NCBI RefSeq assembly: GCF_000321225.1
Contig: NW_004450323.1
Coordinates: 3,691,620-3,755,619, forward strand
DNA: 64,000 bases
Source: Odobenus rosmarus divergens
Taxonomy: Eukaryota > Chordata > Mammalia > Carnivora > Odobenidae
Reading direction: 5' to 3'
Made by a program: the position numbers and the translations under genes. Shown here one piece after another: positions 12,901 to 24,900 of the stretch. A model generated the notes under the pieces. The model searched no databases and was not told the origin of the DNA. It saw nothing but the letters and a program-made list of their open reading frames with translations. Positions within the stretch are counted from its first letter, which is position 1. The number at the start of each line of letters is the position of its first letter.

Positions 12901-15900
12901 CTGAGGAGCAAGAACAAGTTTCATTCATTGCTTTGAGGACTTGGCATATCCAGTAAATTTCCTGCCTTTTCCTTATAGCCAAACATAACTTTCAGAATTA
13001 TATACTGTCAAGTGTAAATCAATATGGCCTATAGATTTTTATGGGAAATACTATTAAAAAGTTTAAGCAGCGAGAGTCAAATTACAAGAGAATCTGAGAG
13101 CCAAAGCAGGCATGCGTTAAAATACTAAGGTGAGTGTGTCAAGATCAAGTATTTCTGATAGGTAAGAGGATTTCTGATTGGTAAGAGCGCCTTTACTTTC
13201 TTTTTTTTTCTTTTCAGATTTATTAGAGAGAGAGAGCACGTAGGCCAGCTAGAGCAGGGGGAGGGGGAGAGGGGGAGGCAGACTCCCTGCTGAGTACAGA
13301 GCCTGAGAGGCCTGAGGACAAGGGGCTTAATCTCCCCAGAGATCATGACTTGAACCGAAACCACAAGTATGATGTTTAACTGACTGAGCCACCCAGGCGC
13401 CCCACTCCTTTACTTTATTTTTTGTCACCATTTTTTAGGATAGTTATAATAGCTTGGTTAAAAAAGTGAATTCTAGGGCGCCTGGGTGGCTCAGTTGGTT
13501 AAGCGACTGCCTTCGGCTCAGGTCATGATCCTGGAGTCCCGGGATCGAGTCCCGCATCAGGCTTCCTGCTCAGCAGGGAGTCTGCTTCTCCCTCTGACCC
13601 TCTTCCCTCTCGTGCTTTCTATCTCTCATTCTCTCTCTCTCTCAAATAAATCTTTAAAAAAAAAAAAAATGAATTCTAGCACAAATTGAGGGCATGAAAA
13701 TAAGCTAAAAAATTTGCTGTGTGGGTATGAGATGATAAATGGTTATGTCAAGGTACTATTTTTTTTAAGATTTTTTTTATTTATTTGACAGAGAGAGAGG
13801 GAACGCAAGCAGGGGGAGTAGGAGAGGGAGAAGCGGGCTTCCCACTGAGCAGGGAGCCCGATGTGGGGCTCCATCCCAGGACCCTGGGACCTGAGCCAAA
13901 GGCAGACGCTTAACGACTGAGCCACCGAGGTGCCCTGTCTGGGTACTATTTTTTAAAAATCAGAAGTAAGGGGTGCTCTACAATAAAAGGCAGTGCAGTT
14001 GTATCTTGTGAGGGGACAGGTTGACAGTCGTAAAACTGTTGACATGTGTACTGAGATTGAAAAAATAAGTGGATGGCAGATGGAGCCAGGTTTACTATTG
14101 GAGTGAGAGGCTATAGGTAAGTAGGAGGGAAGACTTGAATGAACCATGTGGTGTATGATGACATGTGGAAACATCAGTAAGAAGTCATGTTCAGATACAC
14201 GTGAATAGATAGAGAAATAATTAAAATATGTATGGATACATGGGTGAGTGTGCTTGCATGTATTTCCTAGCTCTGTCTGCTGACCACAGTGATGGAGACA
14301 GAGGGACACAGGAGCCAACCTGAAAGAGCTGGAGTAATTTGAAAAAAATAAATAAAGTAATACAATACTGGATTATAACCCTAAGGATAAAAGAAATATC
14401 CATGAGTCCATATGGTAGTTGAATAAATAAATGGGTAACAAAGTCACATCTCACATATGGAATAATTCTAAAAAAATTATAGATATCTCCCTCTTACCTC
14501 AAAAAAGTGAGGCTTACCTCCCTGTCCTTTGAGTCTCTTGTGTTTAATGATCTGCTTCCACAGAGTAGAGGATGGAAAGGGAGAAACAACGATAACTTCA
14601 CAGTAACTTGGAGTAACTTGACAAACACTACCTCAGGTGAATGAGTTTAACATCATCAGTGATGAGTCCTATCGGTTGTATGTACCCTTGGTATAATGTG
14701 AAGAGTAGCACTTTGGGGCTCTTAGCATACAGAGGGGAATCATTTACAGATTATGAGACATTTCTGGGTTCAGCAGAGTATAATTGATCAGCAGGTATCC
14801 CAGCTTTGCTGATGTCCTTCTTTAGAGTGGTAACTAAAGAGAACCCATTTTATGTGTACATCCTGATAGAGGAAGGATGGACTATAGTATATTACTGTGT
14901 TCACATTCTTTCCTTATGTAAATGCCATACCATGGGAGGGTACAGCATAGTGCATGTACCCTGTACCCGTTCCACAAATGTTTGAGTATTGTAGATAGAG
15001 GGTACCCTGTCTGGCTTAGTGGGAACATGTAGGAGAGATACTTCACCCTCCTTCAGGGACCAAGAGATTGGAACACTGAGTTTGGAAAAAAGCTTATTTA
15101 TTAGCACTGGAATTTCTTGCTAATTATGAAGAATTGGGGTATTAAGGTCATTTTGAGTTATGAATTAGAAAATGAGTTTTGAAGACTGCTGCATTCTGAA
15201 AGTTGGCGGTACTCACCTGACTGGATTGTCTTGGCAGAATATTTTTTGGAAGACTGTATTCAGATGACCCACTTTATTCCTCCACCAAAGGACAAGAAGA
15301 AGAAGGATAAGGAAGATGATGGTGGTGAGGATGATGATGTAAGTGAATCTTCATGGAAAATTTTTCATTAGGGACAAATTTTGTTACTGTAGTGAAGAGA
15401 TGATTTTAGTAAAAGCATGTAATGAATTAGCATTATAGAAAACTTTTTTAAAAAGTGACTATAAAGTCTATTTTTAATTAATTGATGTATTTTACGTCAA
15501 AGGATTCCATGTTCAGTGACAAGCTCTTCTCATACTACACGTTAAGTCATTTCTGGATAAAGGTCAAAAGAAAAAGGAAAGAGTAAGACGTTTAAAGGCC
15601 ACATGTGGTTAGAAATAACTCCTGTTGTCCATGGGTCACAGTACCTGGCAAGCTGGTAGAAAAGCAAAAGTCTTGTGTCCTATCCCAGATCTACTACTAA
15701 ATCAGAATGTACATGTTAAAATCTCCACGTGATCCATATGTACAATACAGTTTTCAAAGCAGCAACTACCCTCCTAGATTAGAGAGCCTGTGTGGTGATG
15801 ACATTATCAGATGGGTATTAAACCCGGGAGTTAGTTACGAGGAATTTCCTAAGAAGGAAGAGGAAAGAAAAATGACACTTATTTTGAGATTTGGACTAAT

Positions 15901-18900
15901 GATAATACAAAAATGCATCTTTTATCTGGAATTTTGAACAGAATAAACATTGTAAGACAGCAGTGCAGAATTGATAGGAAATAAGCTGGAATATTTTTAA
16001 TTAGAAGATAGGATATAAATGAATAGCAAATTAGAAAGTTTATCAGGCAGAAAAAAGACCAATTGTAACAACTTTCTCACTACTAAAGGCTTGGTTTAGC
16101 ATTGATTCTAAGGCAGACTTTTTAGAAAATACCACATTATTTTAGAAATAGATAATCAAATGAGCTGCCAGCAGGATACTCATTTAAGAATTAAAGGACT
16201 TCATATTTGGTATGAGATGAGCCTGGGAATAACACAGGGAGGTGTTGTGTATAGGTAAAGTAATCATACGGTAATTGATACACAGACAGGATCATAGTAG
16301 CAGTTCATTTATCAGTAAGGAGAGTATTTTTGAGAGACCAATGGAGTAAAGTCTTAATAAAGAAATACATTGGTAGAAGGAACCATTAGAAGTTTCAGAG
16401 TCAAATTTAAGAGTTTGTGCTTGAATTATAGACATTGCCTATGGGAAGTATTGGTCATGAGAAAAATACAGTATCTCAATATGTAGTAGGTTCTGCATTT
16501 TTGGAAATTAAATTTCTGTATGCCAGATAAGACTAATAAGCTAGAATTAATAAGGACAGGTGTTACTTCAATGTTAAGAACAAATCTAAGACATCTCGTG
16601 AGCTGTAGTAATTAAGACAATTCAAAATATGTCTCTCTATTTTTTGCAGGCAAATTGCAACCTGATCTGTGGTGATGAATATGGTCCAGAAACAAAGATG
16701 AGCATGGCTCAGTTGAATGAAAAGGAAACCCCTTTTGAACTCATCGAAGCTCTACTCAAGTACATTGAGACCCTTAATGTTCCTGGGGCTGTGTTGGTTT
16801 TTCTGCCTGGCTGGAATTTGATTTATACTATGCAGAAGCATTTGGAGATGAATCCACATTTTGGTATGAGTCTTTGAATTCTCACATATTTGACAGTGAA
16901 AAATGAATATTTTTGTTTATGCCCTAGCCAGCATGTGAAAACAAAATGTAGTGTTGTGTCAGTATTTGGATAAAAATATACATAATGTTGAGCAGTTTTA
17001 GAATAGACTATTATTTTTAGACCTTAATCTTTCCTTAATTGTTATAGGAAGCCATAGGTATCAGATTTTACCTCTGCATTCTCAGATTCCTCGAGAGGAA
17101 CAGCGCAAAGTATTTGATCCAGTACCAGCTGGAGTAACCAAGGTAAATAACATTTACACTTACGGGATTGGAGGTTACATAGATACTAAACAAATATTAC
17201 AGGCCTTCATAGAGCTACCGCAAAAAAATTGTAATCCAACTAAATTGAGGAGGGAAAGAGAAGGGGTCTTCTCTTCCCGAGCTTAGTAAGTCTTTCATTA
17301 GTTGGGCAGTGGGTGAATGATTTTTTTAAGGCTCCTGGAATTCTCTTGCCACTTGTTACATAAGCAAATCCTTCTTTTAAGTGCATAATAGGAAAATATT
17401 TTCTGAAGTAAATTTTTCTTAATATTTCTTCACAGGTTATTTTGTCCACAAATATTGCTGAGACTAGCATTACCATAAATGATGTTGTTTATGTCATTGA
17501 CTCCTGCAAGTAAGTTTCCAAGGAACCTATTTGCCTAGAATAAATCTTAAGAATGTTCCATGTAGTAGTATCAGTTAACAGAATCAGAATCACCCTTTTT
17601 TTTTTGAAGTCCTGTGTTCTTGTACTGTCTGAATTATTGTGTACTGTATACTGGGTTACAGGCTAATTAATAATTCTTGGTGTTGATTTATCACAAATCA
17701 TTTATCATGGTAGAAAGTGACAAAGCTTGACACACTAACTACTGAGCTTCCCACTGCTCGTCTGCTGATACTTGCTCATTTCTCATTGGTTGTTTCCTTT
17801 GATCACAGCCGTACAGTAGCATACTGCTTAGTGTATAAAGATGACCAATATTTATCTTATGACAAATATCCTACCTGTGGGACATTCACTTACGAATTAA
17901 AAGAATTTATATTTGGTATGCGATGAGCCTGGGAAATACACAGGGAGGCATTGTGTACAGATAAAGTACACGATTATATGGTAACTGATACACAGGACAA
18001 AAAAGTCAAAATTTTGTTATATCTGGCCAGCTTGTGCCTCATGTCTTCTCTACATAGTCCCTCAGCCTCCCCGGCAATTGAGAAAGATCTGCTAGTGACC
18101 ACTGTAGAGAATGGTGACTAGCACGCAGCTCCCTTGGGCCAGCTCCAGTCATTTAGTGCCAGCTGCCTGTGTGGAGCGTTGAAGGGTTCTGAGGTTGCCT
18201 TAGGGGTTCAGCAGGACTGTGCAGGCACTGCTTGGTGAGGTCATCAACTTTTAGATCATAGATAACCTGGAAGTTACACTGAACTTTGGGACAGACTTGG
18301 CTTGAATAATTACTGTTTACTCTCATGTATGTGCCAAATCCTGTTTGAATGCTTTCCATTCATTAATTCACTTAACGTTTATAAATAAAAACCCTATGAG
18401 GTCGGTAAGAGTATTATAGCCATTTTCAGATGAGGAAAATGGGGCACAGAAGGGTTAGTAACTTGGCCAAGACCATCCAGCTGATAAGTGGCACAGACGT
18501 GTTGTTAGAAGGTTGATGACTCAGAAGGTGCAGTCAAATTCTTCCTGGTGCTGCACACAGGCTTCATGTCGGCATAGCTACCTGGAAAGCATCCATCCCT
18601 TAGTGGAAATATGATAGTTATGTACTGGTGGTACATGTGAGTCTAAGAATTAGCCACTGTTTCCTATTTAGGCAGAAAGTGAAGCTGTTCACTGCTCACA
18701 ACAATATGACCAACTACGCTACAGTTTGGGCATCTAAAACAAACCTTGAGCAGCGGAAAGGACGAGCTGGCCGTGTGCGGCCTGGATTCTGCTTTCACCT
18801 GTGTAGCCGAGCTCGTTTTGAGAGGTAAGACCAATTCTTGAATAAAGACTACAGATTGGTTTTTTTACCCCTTCATAAAATACATCACCTCCCGTCCCCA

Positions 18901-21900
18901 CCCTGCTGTGAACTTAGTGAACTCAGAGTACGTAAATGCCTCCAGTTACCTATATTGGAGGATAGATACTTGGCTTAACAAGATTGTGGCAAGAATGAAA
19001 TTGTCAGTGATGGCATGTTTGCTGATTTCTGATTACTACTAATCTTTTAAATGGAGGCTATATGGACATTATTTTAGTTCCACATAGGTCACTTTAGGAT
19101 TACTGATATTTATGGAATGGTTAACTTCTTGAAAAATACATTTAAAAAATACTTCCATATTTACAGATTTTTTTCCCCCTAATGTTAGCACATCACTGTA
19201 CCTCAGAATCCTCATATGCCTGAGAAATAGAGGGCATTATTTGGATAAAGAAACTAAAGCTCAAGGCTCTTAGCTGATTTCTCCAGGACTGAAATCCAAG
19301 TCTGCTAATACTTGTCCAATTCCATTTATACTATAAGCCTGTTGGGGAATGTTTGTGGTTGGGACTTGTTTAAAAAAAGTCTTTATCTCTCTGAATTACA
19401 GATTTCAGATGCATAGTTATATATATGTTTCTGGATATCTATGTGTGTGCATTAGCTTTAACCAATTGACGATAAGATAGAGTTAGGGGTTTTGTACACA
19501 TGTGTATTTATCACAATAAAGTATTGTGGGACACACTTAATTTAGGTGACCAGATGTATATAATGCCCTGAAGAAAAACCAAGGAAACTTTTATTTGGTT
19601 TTGTGCTGGTAACTTATGGCTCCCTGGTAATTGTAAATGTGGATTTATTTGAGCATCAGAAGTTAGCTTAGGATACTGGCTGCAAAATTTGGAAGGTACC
19701 TACTTTTTAAAGGTTAGATTGTCCCTGGAAGAAACAAGTACTGTACTCTGACATCTTAGAGTGAAAACCACCTACTAATTAGTAATGGCGTGAATAGACC
19801 TATAATAAAGGATTTTTGTTCTCTTTATAGGGTGAGGAACAGATAATGCTATCTGCATTTATGTAAACCTTACTTAAGCTGACCAGTCTTGCCAGCAGTG
19901 TTGGAATCATCTGTAAATGGTTCCCATGAATCTTCATCATGAATAGTGTATAGCCAATAAGTCTGAATTAGAAATTTAGAGACCGGGGGGTCCCTGCCTG
20001 GGTAGCTCAGTCAGTTGAGCATCTGACTCGATCTCAGCTCAGGTCTCGATCTCGAGAGTTGTGATTTCGAGCCCTACATTGGGGCTCCATGCTGGGCATA
20101 GAGCCTACTAAAAAAAAAAAAAAATAGATTTTAATACCATTTGTACCTATTTGTGGAATTTAATGCCATTTGTACCAATTCCATGACATAACCTAAATAT
20201 TTACACTCTTTAGGCCTCTGTTTCCCCATTTTGTAAAATGAGATTAAGTTACTTAACTTTCTGTGCTCCTTCAGTTGAAAATGGAAGATAGTATAATACC
20301 TAACCCACAGGATTTGTTTGAGAACTAAATGAGTTAATAATGTTAAATACTGAGAACAATGCTTGGCATATGGTAAGCTCTCAGTAAATGTTAGCTATTA
20401 TCATTGTTAATATTAATTTGTAACAGTAACTTCTATTAAAATTTTTAAGGGTTAGATGATCTGTAAAATCCTTGCTGGTAGCACTAAATTTTATGAACCA
20501 GGAAGGGAAGGTGATTGTGGGGATATGTTAGTATTACCCCAAATCTCCACAGAAAGTCTTATTACCATTGGGGGGTGGGGGGCAAATGGGGGGAGGTGTT
20601 TGTTTTTGAATATAGTTGACAATCGATGTTGTATTAGTTTCAGGTGTTCAGAATAGTGATTCAACCACTTCATACATTATGCTATGCTCCCCACCAGTGT
20701 AGCTACTATCTGCCACCATACAGCACTTTTACAGTACCATTGACTGTATTCTCTGTGCTGTACCTTTCACCCTTGTGACTTATTCATTCCGTAACTGGAA
20801 ACGTGTATCTCCCCCTTCCCTTCACCCATTTTTGCCTGTCCCCTCACCCTGTCCCCTCTGCTCTGTCTAGCCACTGCTTTTAACCCATGTTTGTCAGCCG
20901 GTGAGACCTGAAGAAGTCATAGGTATGGGTAATAACATTAAGGATTTGGGATAATTTTTCATCCTCCTTCACTCCTCATATGAAAAATACATCAGGCTAT
21001 AATTGTAAAGTCGTAAACCACTGCTGAAGCAGTTAAGAGGGTCTTGTCCAGAGAGTCTTTGTTGTAAATACAAAACATTCTTTGATAATTGTAAAAGGAT
21101 GAGGGAGGAACAGCTCTATAAACCTGATTATCTCTCTGCAAATATTTTATTAAACAGCAGATGTGTATATATTAGAGTGGATGGTTATTTTATGCTTTTC
21201 TTCCCTTAGACTCGAAACCCACATGACGCCTGAGATGTTCCGAACACCATTACATGAAATTGCTTTGAGCATAAAACTTCTGCGTCTGGGAGGAATTGGA
21301 CAATTCCTCGCCAAGGCAATTGAACCTCCACCTTTGGATGCTGTGATTGAAGCAGAGCACACTCTTAGAGGTACCTACAAAAACAGACCTACCTAACAAC
21401 ATGTTAATTATTGTCTTGTCTTGGCAGTTAACATGTAACAGGTGAATCAAGATACACTCAGCAGGCTGGTGAGTGGTAAAACTTCCAGTGTTGCCTTACA
21501 TATTTAGTGTGGTCAGTTTCATAAAATGAGGTAAGAGAGGGGTAACGTGAGTCTTCTTTTGGTAAAAACTGTCATTTCTTAACCAATATTTAATAATCAA
21601 CATGCATTACTCACGATACAGGCTTTTATGTTTATCTGTTAAAACATCTGTTTGTGTTTTCTAATCATGTCATAGAAGTGGTATAGTATTGTGGGAAAAA
21701 CTAAAGGTGTTGGCCATGGGAATCTGATTTTGAATTTTGAATCTAGTACTTATCTGCTATATGAACTTCAGACTTTCACTCTCCAGATTTCATTCCTTTC
21801 TCAAAATTATCAGTAAATGATATTAGACTTGTTAGGGCATGTGTACTTATGCTGTTACTTTAGTTTTTGTATGTATAGAGTTTGCATGGACTATATTCAG

Positions 21901-24900
21901 TTTACAATCTACAGGGCCAAATTCTGGTACCACCTTCTTATCGGTGCTCCAGAATTTGGTTTTGATGCGTTTTTGAGTGAGGAGAATTGTTGACTATGAG
22001 CATGGTGCTGGCAGTTGGCTTGACAAATAATGAAAACTCAACCTGTAAAGAAATGCTTCGTCTTTGCCTCAGTTAAAGGGGTTTTCGTTAATATTTCCGC
22101 TGTTTTACTATTTCTGCTCATAAAGAACTATCTCCCCACAGAACTTGATGCATTAGATGCTAATGATGAGTTGACTCCTCTGGGACGAATCCTGGCTAAA
22201 CTCCCCATTGAGCCTCGTTTTGGCAAAATGATGATAATGGGATGTATTTTCTAGTAAGTGTTTTGTATTATTGCTGTTACTTAAATGGTAGAACAATTTC
22301 AGAATCTTATTCCCCTCCCCATAAAAACAGGATAGGCTCAGAAGAAAAAATTAAATTCTTAGGTATAGAAGTGGCATACTTCAGATACTAAGAAAAGAAT
22401 GAAATGAGAAGAATGCATGGTCCCAGTACACGGACACCTGGGCCCAGCTTGTTGGGGGAAAGAGCACAAGTTTCTCAGAAGAATTGCAGTTTGTCTCAGG
22501 AGCATAAGTAGTTGTCTTTGAAAGAAAAATAGGACTAGGAAAACAGGTATATTTTATCAGGAAATTTTGAAGATTAAGAGATTTGAGAAGATGGGGAAGA
22601 GAATAAGAGGAAAAATACAGTACTTGGTCATAATTTATGGTAAATAGGCATCCATTAATTATCAGAGCTCCTTATTTTTTCCCTTTCCGCTTCTGGAGAG
22701 AGCAGCTATAAAAGTTCTTTGTTAAGCCAATCTCATTGCTAATAAAGTGGTATCATAGCCAGTAAACACTCTGACCCACAGTGACAGTTCTGCTCGTGAA
22801 CTGCTGGAACAAGAGTGTGACAAGACTGAATTTTCCTGTCTGTTTCAGTGTGGGAGATGCTGTCTGTACCATCTCTGCTGCCACCTGCTTTCCGGAGCCG
22901 TTCATTAGTGAAGGAAAGAGATTGGGTTATATTCATCGAAATTTTGCTGGAAACAGATTTTCTGATCATGTGGCCCTTTTATCAGTCTTCCAAGCTTGGG
23001 ATGATGCTAGGTATGGGTTTGAAAGAGGGAAAGTTGTAAGATGTGAGAACTGTCTCTGGTTGCTAATGTATTGGGGCTTTGAGAAATGACTCTTAATCTA
23101 TTTTAGAATGGGTGGAGAAGAAGCAGAGATACGTTTTTGTGAGCACAAAAGACTCAATATGGCTACACTAAGAATGACCTGGGAAGCCAAAGTTCAGCTC
23201 AAGGAGATTCTGATTAATTCTGGATTTCCAGAAGGTAAGACTCTCTAAAGATCTAGCTGAAGTGACATTTATGCAGCATGTGCACATTGACAGTGCAGTA
23301 TATTTTAGCTTCAGACTTTAGACCCTGTGCTTTTTCTGTGTTCCTAGCTATTTCTTCATTCTTTGAACTATAACGATAATCAGTTTTTCACATTTATTCC
23401 ATCTTTTAAAAAAGGAAGCAAAAGGTTGTGATGCTCAAATTATAACATACTACACAGATGATTAATAGATGTTTTAAGAATTGTGCTACTTTGAGAGGTT
23501 TTTTTGTTGTTTTTTTTAGTCTCTTTTGTCTTAGGAAGAACAGAGGTTTAGCTTTTAGCAGTTGTAGTACAGAATAAGCAGTTTGTTGAATAACCTCAAA
23601 TAGTGGTTTGTGAAGTGATTGATCATTCTGCCCACATGTTCATGTTTAGACATGAAATTTACCATGTTAAATTTTAAGTTCCTTTAAGTAAGGTTTTAGT
23701 GTGCTGGCAGGTAAGAGGGCTTGGGTAATGTGATGGATTTATTAGTTGAGCTCTTGAACTTTTGTTCTCCAACTAGATTAAAATTCCTAAAATTGGGAAT
23801 TGAAGCACATAACCAGAAATAGCTGTGTAGTTGAGAGTATAGTTGGGCAAGATGGCAAATTTTAAAAGGATGTGATCTAAATAACTTATAGACAAAAGGT
23901 TTTCCTCTGTTGTAAACTGACTTAAGTTTGTAATTTTTTATCAAAATCAAGGAAAGAGGAAGGGCATATTTTGTATGATAGAATCCTCACAATAATCCTG
24001 AGATATAGGTATTGTTACCCTGTTTTATAGAAGAGGAAGCTAACACAGAGGTTTAAATTACTTGTCCAGATTTCATTCAGTTAGGAGGTGAGAAGATTTA
24101 GAACTCAGGTTTTTCCAGCACAGAATATATCCATGCTCATAGTGGTCACTGTCATACTTCCCAAACCATGATGAAGTACTCCTAAAGCATAGTCTGGGTG
24201 AAAATACCAGCCCTCATTCCAGTGGGCTTCCCTTGGATTGTCACTCCATCTAGAAAGAACAGCTATTTAGGAACAGCAGATGGAATACTTGGTTCACCCT
24301 AGCTCACTTGGTGAATAGATGATTAACCTGGGGGTGGGGGGAGGTGGCTTTTTGTCTTTAAGTAATCACTCCAAGCTTGGGTTGTGGTTGAGTCTATAAG
24401 AGAATGCAAGTATTTTAGTTTTCTTGTTGTGGAGACTCAGCAGAATTTTTCCTTGAACTTAATGGGGGTGTAAGAGTTCTGAGAAGACGGGAAATCAGAC
24501 AGGTTATCTGAAAAAAGAGGTGGGAAGGAGTCAGTTCTCGTAATTCTCTTTAACTAATTTACTTGCAATATGAGGATTAACCAGATACCTGATATTTTTA
24601 CCCCCTTCCTCTTACAGATTGCTTGTTAACACAGGTGTTTACTAACACTGGACCAGATAATAATTTGGATGTTGTTATCTCTCTCCTGGCTTTTGGTGTG
24701 TACCCTAATGTGTGCTATCATAAGGAAAAAAGAAAGATTCTCACCACTGAAGGGCGTAATGCCCTTATCCACAAGTCGTCTGTTAACTGTCCTTTTAGCA
24801 GCCAAGACATGAAGTACCCATCTCCCTTCTTTGTATTTGGTGAAAAGGTAAGAAAAGATTAGTTAGGAAAAATTTACGTTGAGGGGCACCTGCATGGGCT

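Larger units (their letters stand above)
12723..15237 (+). other. DHX9: DHX9 intron, 2.5 kb with -/+/- SINE cluster
   Basis: Three SINEs in alternating orientation occupy 13200-13934. 12723-13190 and 13950-15230 show no gene or repeat I can name. Ends CTTGGCAG. Confidence 0.8.
18825..21209 (+). other. DHX9: DHX9 intron, 2.4 kb
   Basis: Contains an old SINE (19986-20124), a MIR (20195-20420) and an L1 3' fragment (20570-20900). The rest is not recognised. Confidence 0.75.

Noticed and set aside
19200..19330. Possible extra MIR ('gataaagaaactaaagctca')
   Set aside because: Only one short stretch resembles MIR; not enough to support a call.
21371..21376. GTACCT donor as a minor-spliceosome (U12) intron
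   Set aside because: It lacks the GTATCCTT/ATATCCTT consensus and the acceptor CCCACAG is ordinary; a weak U2-type donor is simpler.
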